This document shows positions 10,645-19,141 of a DNA stretch of 64,000 nt, in pieces. The position numbers were made by a program, and so were the translations under genes. The notes beneath the pieces were generated by a model, which ran no database searches, was not told the DNA's origin, and saw nothing but the letters and a program-made list of their open reading frames with translations. The first letter of the stretch is position 1; each line of letters starts with the position of its first letter. The stretch lies in assembly GCA_900100595.1 (NCBI GenBank), contig FMUA01000003.1, forward strand, positions 136,441-200,440. The letters run 5' to 3'. Origin of the DNA: Ruminococcaceae bacterium P7. GTDB lineage: Bacteria; Bacillota; Clostridia; Oscillospirales; Acutalibacteraceae.

Positions 10645-10673
10645 ATTTTATCATATATTTCACGCTTTGTCAA
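10645..10673 (-). promoter_or_regulatory. Sigma-A promoter of rpmG-secE-nusG-rplKAJL
   Basis: Minus strand: -35 TTGACA (perfect), 17-bp spacer, -10 TAAAAT. The leader to rpmG is about 75 nt and contains a C/G-rich hairpin (AAGGGGCTTTC... GCCCCGCTGAGG). Confidence 0.9.
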
Positions 10674-10696
10674 TAGCCAAACGCGCTGTTTTTCTA

Positions 10697-10733
10697 TATA
10701 AAAAGCAGGGACGCGGCACATTGCACGTCCCTG
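10697..10733 (-). terminator. Terminator of the 10748-11551 gene
   Basis: Minus strand: stem CAGGGACG with CGTCCCTG around a 12-nt loop, then CTTTTTATAT. It lies just downstream of the gene and upstream of the next operon's promoter. Confidence 0.8.
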
Positions 10734-10747
10734 ATGCCTGTCGTTTT

Positions 10748-11551
10748 TCAGCTGCCGCTGTTGAGCAGGTTGCTCGCTCTGCTGACGGATTTTTTCTTGG
10801 GCTTTTCGGGCTTGACCTGCTTGCCCTTGTATTTTCTGCCCGCCTTTGCCGCCTTCTGGGTTTCCTCGTCGAGCTCCTCACAGAGCGTGGAGAACGCGGT
10901 GTCGTCGAGCGAATTGAGGATCACGATGGTGATAATGGAGCGGGTGTCGGCGTCGCCGTTGGCGTACTGGGTATTGAACAGCGCCGCGAACTTCTGCAGC
11001 TCCTTGCCCTTGGCTCTCTTAAGAAAATCGGCGACCTTGGGCGCGATGTGCTCCTTGGCGAAGGTCGCTCCGCGGAACGGATAGTAGCAGTCCTCCTCGT
11101 TCTGGATCTCATCCCGAAGCTCGGGGAAGAATGCGACAAAGCGCTTCGCGAGGAACTTGGGATCGGCGTTTCCGTCGTCGGACTTCTTCTTTTTCTGCTT
11201 CACCTGCTTGGCGCGTCGGATCGCGACGGTACCCGCGACGCCCTCGAGGAAGTCGTTGGCAATACTCTCGGCGTCCTTTCTGTCAGAGGTCTCGTCGTCA
11301 TACAGCCACGTCGCAAGGGTTTTCCATTCGTTGTCGGGACCCTCCTCGGTCATAGCGCAGGAGCGCAGCACCATCTGCTGCTTGTCCTTGATATATACCA
11401 CAGAGTAGGCAATGTTTTCGGAGGTAAACAGCGCGACAAGCTCGTTGCTGTCCTCGCTGGAGACCTTCTGTCTGGTGTACCCGCTTTTGACGAGCTCCTC
11501 TTCAACCTTGCCTGCTATAAAATCAAATGCCTGTTGATAATCCACATTCAT
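10748..11551 (-). CDS. Unknown soluble protein with basic linker and tail
   Basis: 267 residues; I do not recognise the family. No signal peptide or membrane helix is evident. An N-terminal alpha/beta part (1-115) is followed by a Lys-rich linker (QVKQKKKKSDD, about 117-127), a helical second part (130-235) and a Lys/Arg-rich tail ending SRASNLLNSGS. The lone gene has its own promoter and terminator and a GGAAG ribosome site before ATG 11551. The basic linker and tail may bind nucleic acid, which is only a guess. Conserved in related Ruminococci, as far as I can tell from its style; not verified. Confidence 0.7.
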   Translation of the reverse strand: MNVDYQQAFDFIAGKVEEELVKSGYTRQKVSSEDSNELVALFTSENIAYSVVYIKDKQQMVLRSCAMTEEGPDNEWKTLATWLYDDETSDRKDAESIANDFLEGVAGTVAIRRAKQVKQKKKKSDDGNADPKFLAKRFVAFFPELRDEIQNEEDCYYPFRGATFAKEHIAPKVADFLKRAKGKELQKFAALFNTQYANGDADTRSIITIVILNSLDDTAFSTLCEELDEETQKAAKAGRKYKGKQVKPEKPKKKSVSRASNLLNSGS

Positions 11552-11578
11552 CTTCCTTTCGGATTCATATTCTTTTCT

Positions 11579-11607
11579 ATTATACTATGGATGCATGCGG
11601 ATTGCAA
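11579..11607 (-). promoter_or_regulatory. Sigma-A promoter of the 10748-11551 gene
   Basis: Minus strand: -35 TTGCAA, 17-bp spacer, -10 TATAAT, about 28 bp before the start codon. It sits in the short gap after the HTH gene stop. Confidence 0.8.
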
Positions 11608-11618
11608 GCATTATTTGG

Positions 11619-11855
11619 TTACAGGAGGCGGTTTTCGATCTCAATGACGATTTCGCTCATTTTCACGCCGAGCGCCTGACTGATTTTATAGAGCGTCTCA
11701 AGGGTCGGCTTGCGCATGCCGCGCTCAATCGCGCTGAGGTGAGTTCTGCCGATTGCGGACAGACCGCTGAGTACCTCCTGCGACATCTTGTGGCTGCGGC
11801 GGAAATCGGCGATGACCTCGCCGACAACTACGGGATCTAAGGTTGGCTCACACAT
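11619..11855 (-). CDS. XRE-family HTH transcriptional regulator
   Basis: 78 residues. The start is taken at ATG 11855 (MCEPTLDP), since AAAGGGTGA lies 5 nt upstream; a frame extension to 11909 has no ribosome site. The Cro/C1-type helix-turn-helix spans about residues 10-65: helix 2 around MSQEVLSGLSAIG and the recognition helix around RTHLSAIERGMRKP. No effector domain is present. Two dyads in the intergenic region upstream (11940-11955, 12003-12026) are candidate operators, which suggests self-control and perhaps control of murI. Confidence 0.85.
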   Translation of the reverse strand: MCEPTLDPVVVGEVIADFRRSHKMSQEVLSGLSAIGRTHLSAIERGMRKPTLETLYKISQALGVKMSEIVIEIENRLL

Positions 11856-11939
11856 TTGATTCACCCTTTTCTGAATATTCAGGTTTATTATGTTTTTTTT
11901 GAAGCTCATAAAATTGTATCTTTGTTTCCGTTAGACTGT

Positions 11940-11955
11940 GAGCACATATGTGTTC
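11940..11955. promoter_or_regulatory. Candidate operator, 16-bp palindrome
   Basis: GAGCACATATGTGTTC is a near-perfect 16-bp palindrome centred on CATATG. It lies upstream of the HTH gene and shares the CATATGT-TTCA core with the second dyad 60 bp further on. Binding by the adjacent XRE protein is inferred. Confidence 0.5.
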
Positions 11956-12002
11956 AGAGGCGCCGCTTTTTGCAGGAAAAATGGGGATTTTCACTCGGAC
12001 TC

Positions 12003-12026
12003 TGAACATAATTTCTCATATGTTCA
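12003..12026. promoter_or_regulatory. Candidate operator upstream of the murI promoter
   Basis: Dyad TGAACAT-N10-ATGTTCA (outer bases paired further to TGAACATAA/ATATGTTCA with one mismatch). It ends 14 bp before the probable murI -35 and resembles the palindrome at 11940. Confidence 0.5.
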
Positions 12027-12040
12027 TTCTGTATTTTGAC

Positions 12041-12083
12041 TTTACAAGCGCGGCGTTTTGTGGTATCATTTATTCTGTATAAT
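12041..12083 (+). promoter_or_regulatory. Probable murI-operon promoter
   Basis: TTTACA at 12041-12046, a 17-bp spacer and TATCAT at 12064-12069 make the best sigma-A match. A perfect TATAAT lies at 12078-12083, but without a good -35. A ribosome site AGAGGG precedes ATG 12104. Confidence 0.6.
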
Positions 12084-12103
12084 AATGTAAAAGAGGGATT
12101 GCT

Positions 12104-12922
12104 ATGTCATCCAGAGACGCTATCGGCGTTTTTGACTCGGGACTCGGAGGTCTGACGGCGGTCAAGGAATTTCTCCGCGTCCTTCCCAACGAAAAGATCA
12201 TCTACTTCGGCGACACGGGACGCGTTCCCTACGGAACACGCAGCCGCGACACCATCCGCAAGTACGCCTTTCAGGACGCGCAGTTCCTGCTCAGCCACAA
12301 CGTAAAAATGGTCGTCGCCGCCTGCGGCACGGTCAGCTCGGTGGCGGGAGATCTGCTCAGAGAGAAGCTCGCGGTGCCCTATACGGGCGTTGTCAACCCG
12401 ACAGCATACACTGCGGTGCGCGTGACAAAGAACCGACGCGTCGGCATTATCGGAACGGCGGCGACCGTCAACAGCCACAGCTACAAGCTGCGCCTGCAGA
12501 AGCTCAATCCGGAAATCAAGGTCTTTGAGCAGGCATGTCCGCTCTTTGTTCCGCTGGTGGAAAACGGCATCATCGACCCCCGCGACGTGATCACACAGTC
12601 CGTCGTGGCACGGTATCTCGACCCGCTGCGCGATCAGGGCATCGACACCCTGATTCTCGGCTGCACCCACTTCCCCATTCTGCGGGAGGCGATCTCCGAC
12701 TTTATGGGAGAAAAAGTCCGCCTGATCGACTCGGGACTGGAAACGGCTGTCTATGCCGCAAAGGTACTGCGCGAGCAGGATCTGCTCAGCGATAATCCCA
12801 ACGAGCAGACGCCCGAATTCTTCGTCAGCGACACGCCCGACGGCTTCAAAAACGTGGCAGGTCTCTTCCTCGGCAGAGATATGGAGCACACCGTCACACA
12901 GATCGATATTGAACAATACTGA
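12104..12922 (+). CDS. murI: Glutamate racemase
   Basis: 272 residues. The FDSGLGGLT motif is at 10-18, the first catalytic Cys is C74 in AACGTVSS, and the second is near 186 in GCTHFP. The enzyme makes D-glutamate for peptidoglycan in the cytoplasm by cofactor-independent deprotonation with the Cys pair. It heads an operon with the DUF1934 gene 7 bp later and argS. A divergent HTH gene and palindromes precede it. Confidence 0.95.
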   Translation: MSSRDAIGVFDSGLGGLTAVKEFLRVLPNEKIIYFGDTGRVPYGTRSRDTIRKYAFQDAQFLLSHNVKMVVAACGTVSSVAGDLLREKLAVPYTGVVNPTAYTAVRVTKNRRVGIIGTAATVNSHSYKLRLQKLNPEIKVFEQACPLFVPLVENGIIDPRDVITQSVVARYLDPLRDQGIDTLILGCTHFPILREAISDFMGEKVRLIDSGLETAVYAAKVLREQDLLSDNPNEQTPEFFVSDTPDGFKNVAGLFLGRDMEHTVTQIDIEQY

Positions 12923-12929
12923 GGTATAT

Positions 12930-13373
12930 ATGGAAGATAAGGAAAAGAACCCCTACAGAATCACCATCGTCGGCGAACAGCGCGTCGACGGCGACGACAA
13001 CAAGATAGAGGTCATCACCGACGGCAAGTTTATGGTGAAAAACGACCACTTCTACATCGGCTACCGCGAGTACGATGAGGACAGCCCGCACCGCTTCTTC
13101 AACAATCTGATCAAGGTGGAGAACCACATGGTCACCATCAGCCGCAAGGGGCCGCAACGCTCGCGTCTGATGCTCGAAAGAGGACGGCGGCACCAGTGCA
13201 TCTACGGCACGCCCGCAGGTCCGCTGAGCATCGGCGTATTCACCAAGACGCTCAAAAGCACCCTCGGCGAACAGGGCGGCACCCTTGAGGTCAGCTACAC
13301 GCTCGACTTCAACACCGACCTCGTCAGCGAGAACCGCTTCTTTATCATGGTGGAAAAGAAGCCGATCGGATAA
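12930..13373 (+). CDS. DUF1934 (YwiB-like) protein
   Basis: 147 residues. I start it at ATG 12930 behind GAGGTATAT; a longer in-frame extension to 12753 only shadows murI. The sequence is beta-rich, with the pattern ending LEVSYTLDFNTDLVSENRFFIMVEK seen in the DUF1934/YwiB calycin-like barrel family. In Firmicutes this family is commonly next to argS, as here (24 bp). Its function is unknown. Assignment rests on the C-terminal pattern and the argS linkage. Confidence 0.75.
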   Translation: MEDKEKNPYRITIVGEQRVDGDDNKIEVITDGKFMVKNDHFYIGYREYDEDSPHRFFNNLIKVENHMVTISRKGPQRSRLMLERGRRHQCIYGTPAGPLSIGVFTKTLKSTLGEQGGTLEVSYTLDFNTDLVSENRFFIMVEKKPIG

Positions 13374-13397
13374 CACAGAGAAAGGAAATCAACACAC

Positions 13398-15134
13398 ATG
13401 GACACATATACACAGGCTGTCGCGCAGCTTCACACAGCTGTAGAAACGGCAATCAAAAAGGCAATCGCGGCAGGAGCGCTTCCCGAAGCGTCTCTGCCCG
13501 ACTTTATCATCGAAACACCCGCGGACACCTCACACGGCGATTTCGCGACCAACGCGGCGATGGCAGGAGCGAAAGCATTCCGCATGCCGCCGTTCAAGAT
13601 CGCGCAGGCGATCACGGAAAACCTCGACCTCAGCGGCACCTTCTTCGACCGCTTTGAGACCGCCGGACCGGGCTTCATCAACTTCTTCCTCGGCAGCGGC
13701 TACTATGCCGCAGTCGTCGCGGAGGTTCTCTCAAATCCCGAAGGCTACGGCAGCTCCGACTTCGGCAAGGGCGAAAAGGTGATGGTGGAATTTGTATCCG
13801 CGAATCCCACAGGTCCGATGCACATGGGCAACGCGAGAGGCGGCGCACTGGGCGACTGTCTTGCGGCGGTACTCGACAAGGCGGGCTATGCCGCCTACCG
13901 CGAGTTCTATGTCAACGACGCGGGCAACCAGATCGAGAAATTCGCGAAATCCCTCGAGGCGCGCTACCTGCAGATCTACAAGGGCGACGAAATCGTGTTC
14001 CCCGAGGACGGCTATCAGGGCGGCGACATCACCGACCTCGCGAACGAATACAACGGCCTTTACGGCGACGCTCTCCTCAACGTCAGCTCCGAGGAACGCC
14101 AAAAGGCGCTTGTTTATTACGCTTTGCCCAAGAACATCAAGAAGATGCAGGAGGACATGGCGACCTACAGAATCACCTATGACAAGTGGTTCTTCGAGAG
14201 CGAGCTGCACCAAAGCGGCGCGGTCAAGGCAGTTGTCGACCTCCTGACAGAAAAGGGTCTGACCTATGAGAGCGACGGCGCGGTATGGTACAAGAACAAG
14301 GAGGTTCTCACCAACCAGTTGCTCGCCGAGGGCAAGACGCAGCAGTACATCGACAACCTCGAGCTGAAGGACGACGTGCTGATCCGTCAGAATGGCAACC
14401 CGACCTATTTTGCCGCCGATATCGCTTATCACAAAAACAAATTCGAGCGCGGCTTCACGACGCTCATTGACATCTGGGGCGCCGACCACCACGGCCACGT
14501 CATGCGCATGAAGGGCGCGATGGACGCGATCGGCTGCAGCGGCGATAAGCTCACCATTGTGCTGATGCAGCTCGTCAATCTCCTGCGCGACGGCAAGCCC
14601 GTCAAGATGAGCAAGCGTACGGGCAAGGCGATCCAGCTCCGCGACCTGCTCGAGGAGGTTCCCGTTGACAGCGCGCGTTTCCTGTTCAACACCCGCGAAG
14701 CCAACACGCAGATGGACTTCGACCTCGACCTCGCGGTACAGCAGGACAACCGCAATCCCGTATACTATGTACAGTACGCGCACGCGCGTATCTGCAGCAT
14801 CTTCAAGGCGCTTGCCGCCGACGGCATCATGCCGCGCGACTGCACCGCCGAGGAGCTTTCTCTCCTGACCGCTCCCGAGGAAAAGGAGCTGATCGGACAC
14901 CTCGCTGTCTACGGCAGCGAGATCATCAGCGCGGCAAAGGACTATGACCCCACGCGCATCACGCGCTATGTGACGCGCCTTGCGACACTGTTCCACAAGT
15001 TCTACAACGCCTGCCGCGTCAAGGGCGACGACGAGAGCCTGATGCAGGCAAGACTCGCGCTCTGCTCCTGCGTCAAGGCGGTCATCAAGAACGTCCTCAC
15101 GATGTTCAACATCACCTGCCCCGACAGCATGTGA
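13398..15134 (+). CDS. argS: Arginyl-tRNA synthetase
   Basis: 578 residues, class I synthetase. An N-terminal Add1 domain precedes the HIGH-type motif HMGN in NPTGPMHMGNARGG near residue 140; KMSKRTGKAI near 402 is the KMSKS loop, and the helical anticodon-binding DALR domain fills the C-terminus. GAAAGGAAATC precedes the ATG. Third gene of the murI operon. No T-box leader is seen. Confidence 0.96.
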   Translation: MDTYTQAVAQLHTAVETAIKKAIAAGALPEASLPDFIIETPADTSHGDFATNAAMAGAKAFRMPPFKIAQAITENLDLSGTFFDRFETAGPGFINFFLGSGYYAAVVAEVLSNPEGYGSSDFGKGEKVMVEFVSANPTGPMHMGNARGGALGDCLAAVLDKAGYAAYREFYVNDAGNQIEKFAKSLEARYLQIYKGDEIVFPEDGYQGGDITDLANEYNGLYGDALLNVSSEERQKALVYYALPKNIKKMQEDMATYRITYDKWFFESELHQSGAVKAVVDLLTEKGLTYESDGAVWYKNKEVLTNQLLAEGKTQQYIDNLELKDDVLIRQNGNPTYFAADIAYHKNKFERGFTTLIDIWGADHHGHVMRMKGAMDAIGCSGDKLTIVLMQLVNLLRDGKPVKMSKRTGKAIQLRDLLEEVPVDSARFLFNTREANTQMDFDLDLAVQQDNRNPVYYVQYAHARICSIFKALAADGIMPRDCTAEELSLLTAPEEKELIGHLAVYGSEIISAAKDYDPTRITRYVTRLATLFHKFYNACRVKGDDESLMQARLALCSCVKAVIKNVLTMFNITCPDSM

Positions 15135-15255
15135 GTGCCGGTGGGCACTTCCTCCGCCTTTGGTGACGTTTGGCTTTTATCCGGTGTTCATCAACGGCGG
15201 GTCATAACAATCTGCTAACATCAACCATCCTATCTTACAACAACGTAGTATATTT

Positions 15256-15924
15256 ATGAAAACACTAAACAAAATACGGCATTCCCGACCTGCGAAATCC
15301 CTGCCGCAGAAGCTGGCTTTCAGCTTTCTCGCGCTGCTGTTCGGCTTCGGGCTGGGCGTATTCGCCACATTTCTCGACGGGCTGTCCGCAGATCAGATAC
15401 CGCAGTGGCTCAGCTTCTTCGATATCCGCAATTTCTTCGGGCTGCCTCTGCCGTGGGTATTCACCACGCTGGTGCTCGTGCTGTTCAGCCGCACACCGCT
15501 GAGAGCCGCAATCAATGCTTTCTGCTTCCTTTCCGGTATGCTGCTGGGGTATTATCTCTACTGCGCGGTATTCGCGGGCTTTCTGCCCGATTGGAGCTAT
15601 CTTTCCGTGTGGCTGATATTAACCGCGGTTTCACCGGTTCTCGCGCTGATTTGCTGGTACGGACGCGGCACAGGAGCCACCGCCACGATCATCGCGGCGC
15701 TGATTCTCGCCTACTTCTTTCTGCAGGCGTTCACGATGAACAACGATTTCAGCAATTTTTCGATTTATTATTTTCCCCGTTACAGCTACGCTCCTGTCGT
15801 GTTTCTGGCGGCGGCGGTCGGCATTCTATGGAGAAAACCGCTGCAGACACTTTTATCTCTGCTCGGCGGCGCCGCAATAGCGTATATTTATCTATTACTG
15901 CCGTTTTCCATCCCCTATATCTAA
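15256..15924 (+). CDS. Unknown multi-pass membrane protein
   Basis: 222 residues with about six hydrophobic helices (approximately 20-42, 62-80, 86-108, 116-135, 140-160, 180-215) and a basic N-terminus, so N-in is likely. No family recognised. The upstream 121 bp hold no clear terminator for argS and no good ribosome site, so the start is less certain than for its neighbours. A bidirectional terminator follows. Confidence 0.65.
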   Translation: MKTLNKIRHSRPAKSLPQKLAFSFLALLFGFGLGVFATFLDGLSADQIPQWLSFFDIRNFFGLPLPWVFTTLVLVLFSRTPLRAAINAFCFLSGMLLGYYLYCAVFAGFLPDWSYLSVWLILTAVSPVLALICWYGRGTGATATIIAALILAYFFLQAFTMNNDFSNFSIYYFPRYSYAPVVFLAAAVGILWRKPLQTLLSLLGGAAIAYIYLLLPFSIPYI

Positions 15925-15928
15925 AACA

Positions 15929-15956
15929 ACCGCGCCGATTCTTCGGCGCGGTCTTT
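15929..15956. terminator. Bidirectional terminator between convergent genes
   Basis: A 10-bp perfect stem, ACCGCGCCGA with TCGGCGCGGT, has a TTCT loop. The plus strand continues CTTTACTTT and the minus strand TGTTTTAG. Confidence 0.85.
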
Positions 15957-16743
15957 ACTTTCTGAGAAAAAGCTGTGCCGGAAACGCAAACCACTCCCTG
16001 ACAACATAGGTCGGAACCATATCAAGCCGCGTCGGCACACTCATCGCGCCGATTCTGCCCTGATACCCCTGCTGCCAATAGATGATTCTCGCGCGCAGCT
16101 GATGAAAGCCGTCGGTGACGACGGTAATATCTTGATTCAGTCCGTTTTCGCGGATGACCTCCTCGGAATAGCGGAAATTCTCGGTCGTGTTGGTCGACTT
16201 TTCCTCGAGATACAGGCGGCTTCCGTCGACGCCGTCCTCCGTCATCACGCGGTACATACACGACGCTTCACTCAGCGGCTCATCATAGCCCTTGCCGCCT
16301 GAAAGCACCGCCTTCGATTCGGGATTCTCCCCGAGATATTTCTCTGCCGTGCGAATCCTGCCGCGCAGAATCGACGACGGCTCACCGTCGGGATGCACCC
16401 CTGCTCCGAGCACCAGCGCTGTCGCACCCTGTTCCGGCTGCGCGTTCGCGGCTGCCACCATCAGCACGGTCGCGATCAATCCATAGACGAGAAACGCGAT
16501 AAATACGCCGTTGACAACGCGGTACAGCACCAGGGCAAAGCCGTGGCTGAACAACCGCCGCAAAAGGCTTTGAAGCGGCTTGCAGCACATGACAAACACC
16601 CAAACGCAGAGGACGATGCCCGCGATATTGCCGACGTTGACCACGCGGAGCGGCATCGGCATAATAAACCACACAAGCATGACCGCGGCGGCGATCATAC
16701 CCACGCCGCGGACGATCCATTCAATAACATGCATAAATAACAC
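15955..16743 (-). CDS. YdcF/SanA/ElyC-type membrane protein (DUF218)
   Basis: 262 residues. Three to four membrane helices in the first 105 residues precede a DUF218 domain: ALVLGAGVHPDGEPS near 117, VLSGGKGYDEPLSEA near 150 and the STNTTENF motif near 181. The family (YdcF, SanA, ElyC) acts at the cell envelope; vancomycin sensitivity and peptidoglycan or undecaprenyl phosphate effects are known for members. The exact reaction is unknown. Single gene with its own promoter. Confidence 0.8.
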   Translation of the reverse strand: MLFMHVIEWIVRGVGMIAAAVMLVWFIMPMPLRVVNVGNIAGIVLCVWVFVMCCKPLQSLLRRLFSHGFALVLYRVVNGVFIAFLVYGLIATVLMVAAANAQPEQGATALVLGAGVHPDGEPSSILRGRIRTAEKYLGENPESKAVLSGGKGYDEPLSEASCMYRVMTEDGVDGSRLYLEEKSTNTTENFRYSEEVIRENGLNQDITVVTDGFHQLRARIIYWQQGYQGRIGAMSVPTRLDMVPTYVVREWFAFPAQLFLRK

Positions 16744-16754
16744 CTCTTTTCCCC

Positions 16755-16783
16755 ATTATATCGGATTTCGGCAGGAATTGCAA
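16755..16783 (-). promoter_or_regulatory. Sigma-A promoter of the DUF218 gene
   Basis: Minus strand: -35 TTGCAA, 17-bp spacer, -10 TATAAT, 11 bp from the start codon, so the leader is very short. It lies back to back with the promoter at 16792. Confidence 0.75.
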
Positions 16784-16791
16784 GGGACGGC

Positions 16792-16820
16792 TTGACAATC
16801 GGGAGAAACTATACTATGAT
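16792..16820 (+). promoter_or_regulatory. Sigma-A promoter of the zinc-ribbon gene
   Basis: -35 TTGACA, 17-bp spacer, -10 TATGAT. The start codon follows 46 bp later behind GAAAGGAGC. Confidence 0.85.
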
Positions 16821-16866
16821 GATAATGTAACAATCGAAATGATACAATCCGAAAGGAGCTTTTGCT

Positions 16867-17643
16867 ATGAAATGCCCGAAATGCGGCTTTGAGTCGCAAA
16901 GCAAATTCTGCCCCGAATGCGGAACCCCGATGCAGGCGCAGCCTGCACCCGTTCAGAGCATTCCTCCCGTACCGACGCCGACTCCCTACGGTCAACCGCC
17001 GCTCAACCCGGTAGATAACCCTGCAAAACGCGTTTCACCGCCTCCGCGCGGAAGAAAGCCCGCTGTTCTCGTCATCGCGGTCATCGTCGCCTGCGTCGTT
17101 CTGGCAGGTATCGTTATCGCGGTCGGCTCGGGCATCTTCTATCACAAAACGCTGATCAATGCGACCACCGAACGCAAAAAGCCCGACATCATCGAGCAGC
17201 CGTACGATTATCAGACCGATACCGAACCCGATTATTATTTCAATTCGCTGTCTCAACCGGGGGAACCCTTTGATTTTGTTTACGGTACACTGACACTCAC
17301 GTCCGTCACGAACAAAGACGGTGATTACACCTTCTCGGGAGAGCTTTTGAACTCCACGTTACTTCCGCAGTCCTATATCATTAAGGATATCCGCATGTCG
17401 GCAAATCATACACCGGACTTCACGATTCAGTTTGACAAAAAAACGCGGGACGGAGAAAAGTACAACTCCACGGAATTTTTACTGGAACCGGGCGAAAAGA
17501 CGACCTTTACATTCGCCGCGAAAGGTCCGAAGGAAAGCGGAGAAACCGATTTTTCCATCTACGTTCAATTCTACAACGATGAAGGCTTGCTCTCCGATGC
17601 GGAGGTCGCCTACTTCATCAAAAAAGCGGATATTAAAGAGTAA
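16867..17643 (+). CDS. Zinc-ribbon membrane-anchored protein
   Basis: 258 residues. An N-terminal zinc ribbon (MKCPKCGFES...FCPECG, Cys at 3, 6, 17, 20) precedes a Pro-rich linker, a basic stretch, one membrane helix near 60-82 and a C-terminal extracytoplasmic beta-sandwich-like domain (about 135-255) reminiscent of FxLYD domains. The ribbon would be cytoplasmic and the sandwich outside. The function is unknown. A similar ribbon opens the unrelated small protein at 60225. Confidence 0.75.
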   Translation: MKCPKCGFESQSKFCPECGTPMQAQPAPVQSIPPVPTPTPYGQPPLNPVDNPAKRVSPPPRGRKPAVLVIAVIVACVVLAGIVIAVGSGIFYHKTLINATTERKKPDIIEQPYDYQTDTEPDYYFNSLSQPGEPFDFVYGTLTLTSVTNKDGDYTFSGELLNSTLLPQSYIIKDIRMSANHTPDFTIQFDKKTRDGEKYNSTEFLLEPGEKTTFTFAAKGPKESGETDFSIYVQFYNDEGLLSDAEVAYFIKKADIKE

Positions 17644-17647
17644 AATA

Positions 17648-17674
17648 AAAGGCTCCCGAAATTCGGGAGCCTTT
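17648..17674. terminator. Bidirectional terminator at the end of the ribosomal cluster
   Basis: An 11-bp stem, AAAGGCTCCCG with CGGGAGCCTTT, has an AAATT loop. On the minus strand it is followed by TATTTTA and ends the rplQ transcript; on the plus strand it ends the zinc-ribbon gene. Confidence 0.85.
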
Positions 17675-17688
17675 GGTGCTTATTGCAA

Positions 17689-18039
17689 TCAGATCAGCTC
17701 GATAACAGCCATCTCGGCGCCGTCGCCGCGACGGGGACCGATCTTGGTCACTCTGGTGTAGCCGCCGTTGCGGTCAGCGTACTTGGGAGCAATCTCGCTG
17801 AACAGCTTGGAAACAACGTCCTCCTTGGTCACAAAAGCCAAAACAAGGCGTCTGTTGTGAAGGGTGTTGGTCTTTGCTGTTGTTATCATTTTCTCCGCCA
17901 TAGCCTGAACTTCCTTGGCGCGAGTTAAAGTTGTCTCGATTTTGCCGTTTTCGAGAAGGAAAGTTACCATCGCACGGAGCATTGCGGTTCTCTGAGCGGT
18001 AGTTCTTCCCAGCTTTCTTGTACCTGGCATGGTATTCAC
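17689..18039 (-). CDS. rplQ: Ribosomal protein L17
   Basis: 116 residues, usual length. It starts [21 protein letters not shown] after one extra Met-Asn-Thr; the second Met at residue 4 is the more conventional start, though ATG 18039 has the better-placed GGAG. It binds 23S rRNA near the peptide exit. Last gene of the alpha operon; no ECF transporter genes follow, unlike many Firmicutes. Confidence 0.96.
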   Translation of the reverse strand: MNTMPGTRKLGRTTAQRTAMLRAMVTFLLENGKIETTLTRAKEVQAMAEKMITTAKTNTLHNRRLVLAFVTKEDVVSKLFSEIAPKYADRNGGYTRVTKIGPRRGDGAEMAVIELI

Positions 18040-18094
18040 TCCTTTATCGTCTATTCAAAGGGACATACCGAACCGAAAAACGGTTCCGTATATT

Positions 18095-19048
18095 TTATTC
18101 GTCTTCCTTCTGGAGACTGAAACCGAGAGAATTGAGCTTCTGTACGACCTCTTCCAGAGACTTTCTGCCGAGGTTGCGCACCTTCATCATATCCTCTTCG
18201 GACTTGTTAATTAAATCTTCAACCGTATTAATGCCTGCGCGCTTGAGGCAGTTGAACGAACGAACCGAAAGATCGAGATCCTCGATAGTCATTTCAAGAA
18301 TCTTTTCCTTGCCCTTGTCGTCCTTCTCGACCATGACCTCCGCAGAGGAAGCCTTGTCAGAGAGGTTGACAAAGAGGTTCAGATGCTCGGTGAGCACCTT
18401 CGCGGCAAGGGAAACCGCCTCTTCGGCATTGATAACGCCGTTTGTCCATACGTCGAGCGTGAGCTTGTCGTAGTCGGTGATCTGACCGACACGGGTGTTA
18501 TCTACCGTGTAGTTGACCTTTAATACAGGGGTGTAGATTGAATCAATGGGAAGCACGCCGATGACATTGTTGGCGGCAAGCTGCTTGTTGCGCTCACCGG
18601 GAACATAGCCTCTGCCCTTGTCGATGGTAATTTCCATGCGGAGCTTGGCGCCCTCGCCGAGAGTGGCAATATGAAGCTCGGGGTTGAGGATCTCAACCTC
18701 GCTGTCGCACTTGATGTTCGCGGCGGTCACCTCGCAGGGACCCTCGGCGTCGATCTCGACGACCTTGGGAGCCACCTCGGTGAGCTTGGGAACCAGGCTT
18801 TTCATATTGAGAACAATCTCGGTGACGTCTTCCTTGACACCCGGAATCGTTGAAAATTCGTGAAGAACGCCGTCAATCTTGAGCAATGTGACAGCACAGC
18901 CCTCAAGTGAGGAGAGCAGCACTCTGCGCAGGCTGTTGCCGAGAGTGTTGCCGAAGCCGCGCTCAAGCGGCTCAACAACGAACTTACCGTATTTTCCGTC
19001 TTCGGTTAATTCCGCTGTTTCAATTCTTGGCTTTTCAATTTCAATCAT
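18095..19048 (-). CDS. rpoA: RNA polymerase alpha subunit
   Basis: 317 residues. The start is ATG 19048 (MIEIEKPRI), which has AGGAGG 8-9 nt upstream; the in-frame ATG 18 nt earlier overlaps that site. The N-terminal dimerisation domain (1-230) contains [17 protein letters not shown] near 32-48. The C-terminal domain (about 245-310) carries the [17 protein letters not shown] segment that contacts UP elements and activators. Alpha nucleates the assembly of RNA polymerase. Confidence 0.97.
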   Translation of the reverse strand: MIEIEKPRIETAELTEDGKYGKFVVEPLERGFGNTLGNSLRRVLLSSLEGCAVTLLKIDGVLHEFSTIPGVKEDVTEIVLNMKSLVPKLTEVAPKVVEIDAEGPCEVTAANIKCDSEVEILNPELHIATLGEGAKLRMEITIDKGRGYVPGERNKQLAANNVIGVLPIDSIYTPVLKVNYTVDNTRVGQITDYDKLTLDVWTNGVINAEEAVSLAAKVLTEHLNLFVNLSDKASSAEVMVEKDDKGKEKILEMTIEDLDLSVRSFNCLKRAGINTVEDLINKSEEDMMKVRNLGRKSLEEVVQKLNSLGFSLQKEDE

Positions 19049-19141
19049 TCGCGAATCCTCCTTCATGACGCCGCCAAAAGCGCTTGACGGCGAGGTGTGT
19101 AATCTGCCTGTAAGTATAACGCTGAATAATCAGCCGATAGA

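Noticed and set aside
10667..11647. 326-aa open frame opposite the unknown 10748-11551 gene
   Set aside because: Low-complexity Leu/Val/Gly composition typical of antisense frames; the minus-strand frame has promoter, ribosome site and terminator.
15135..15165. Terminator behind argS
   Set aside because: The GTGCC/GGCAC hairpin is only 5 bp and lacks a U-tract; read-through into the membrane-protein gene is possible.
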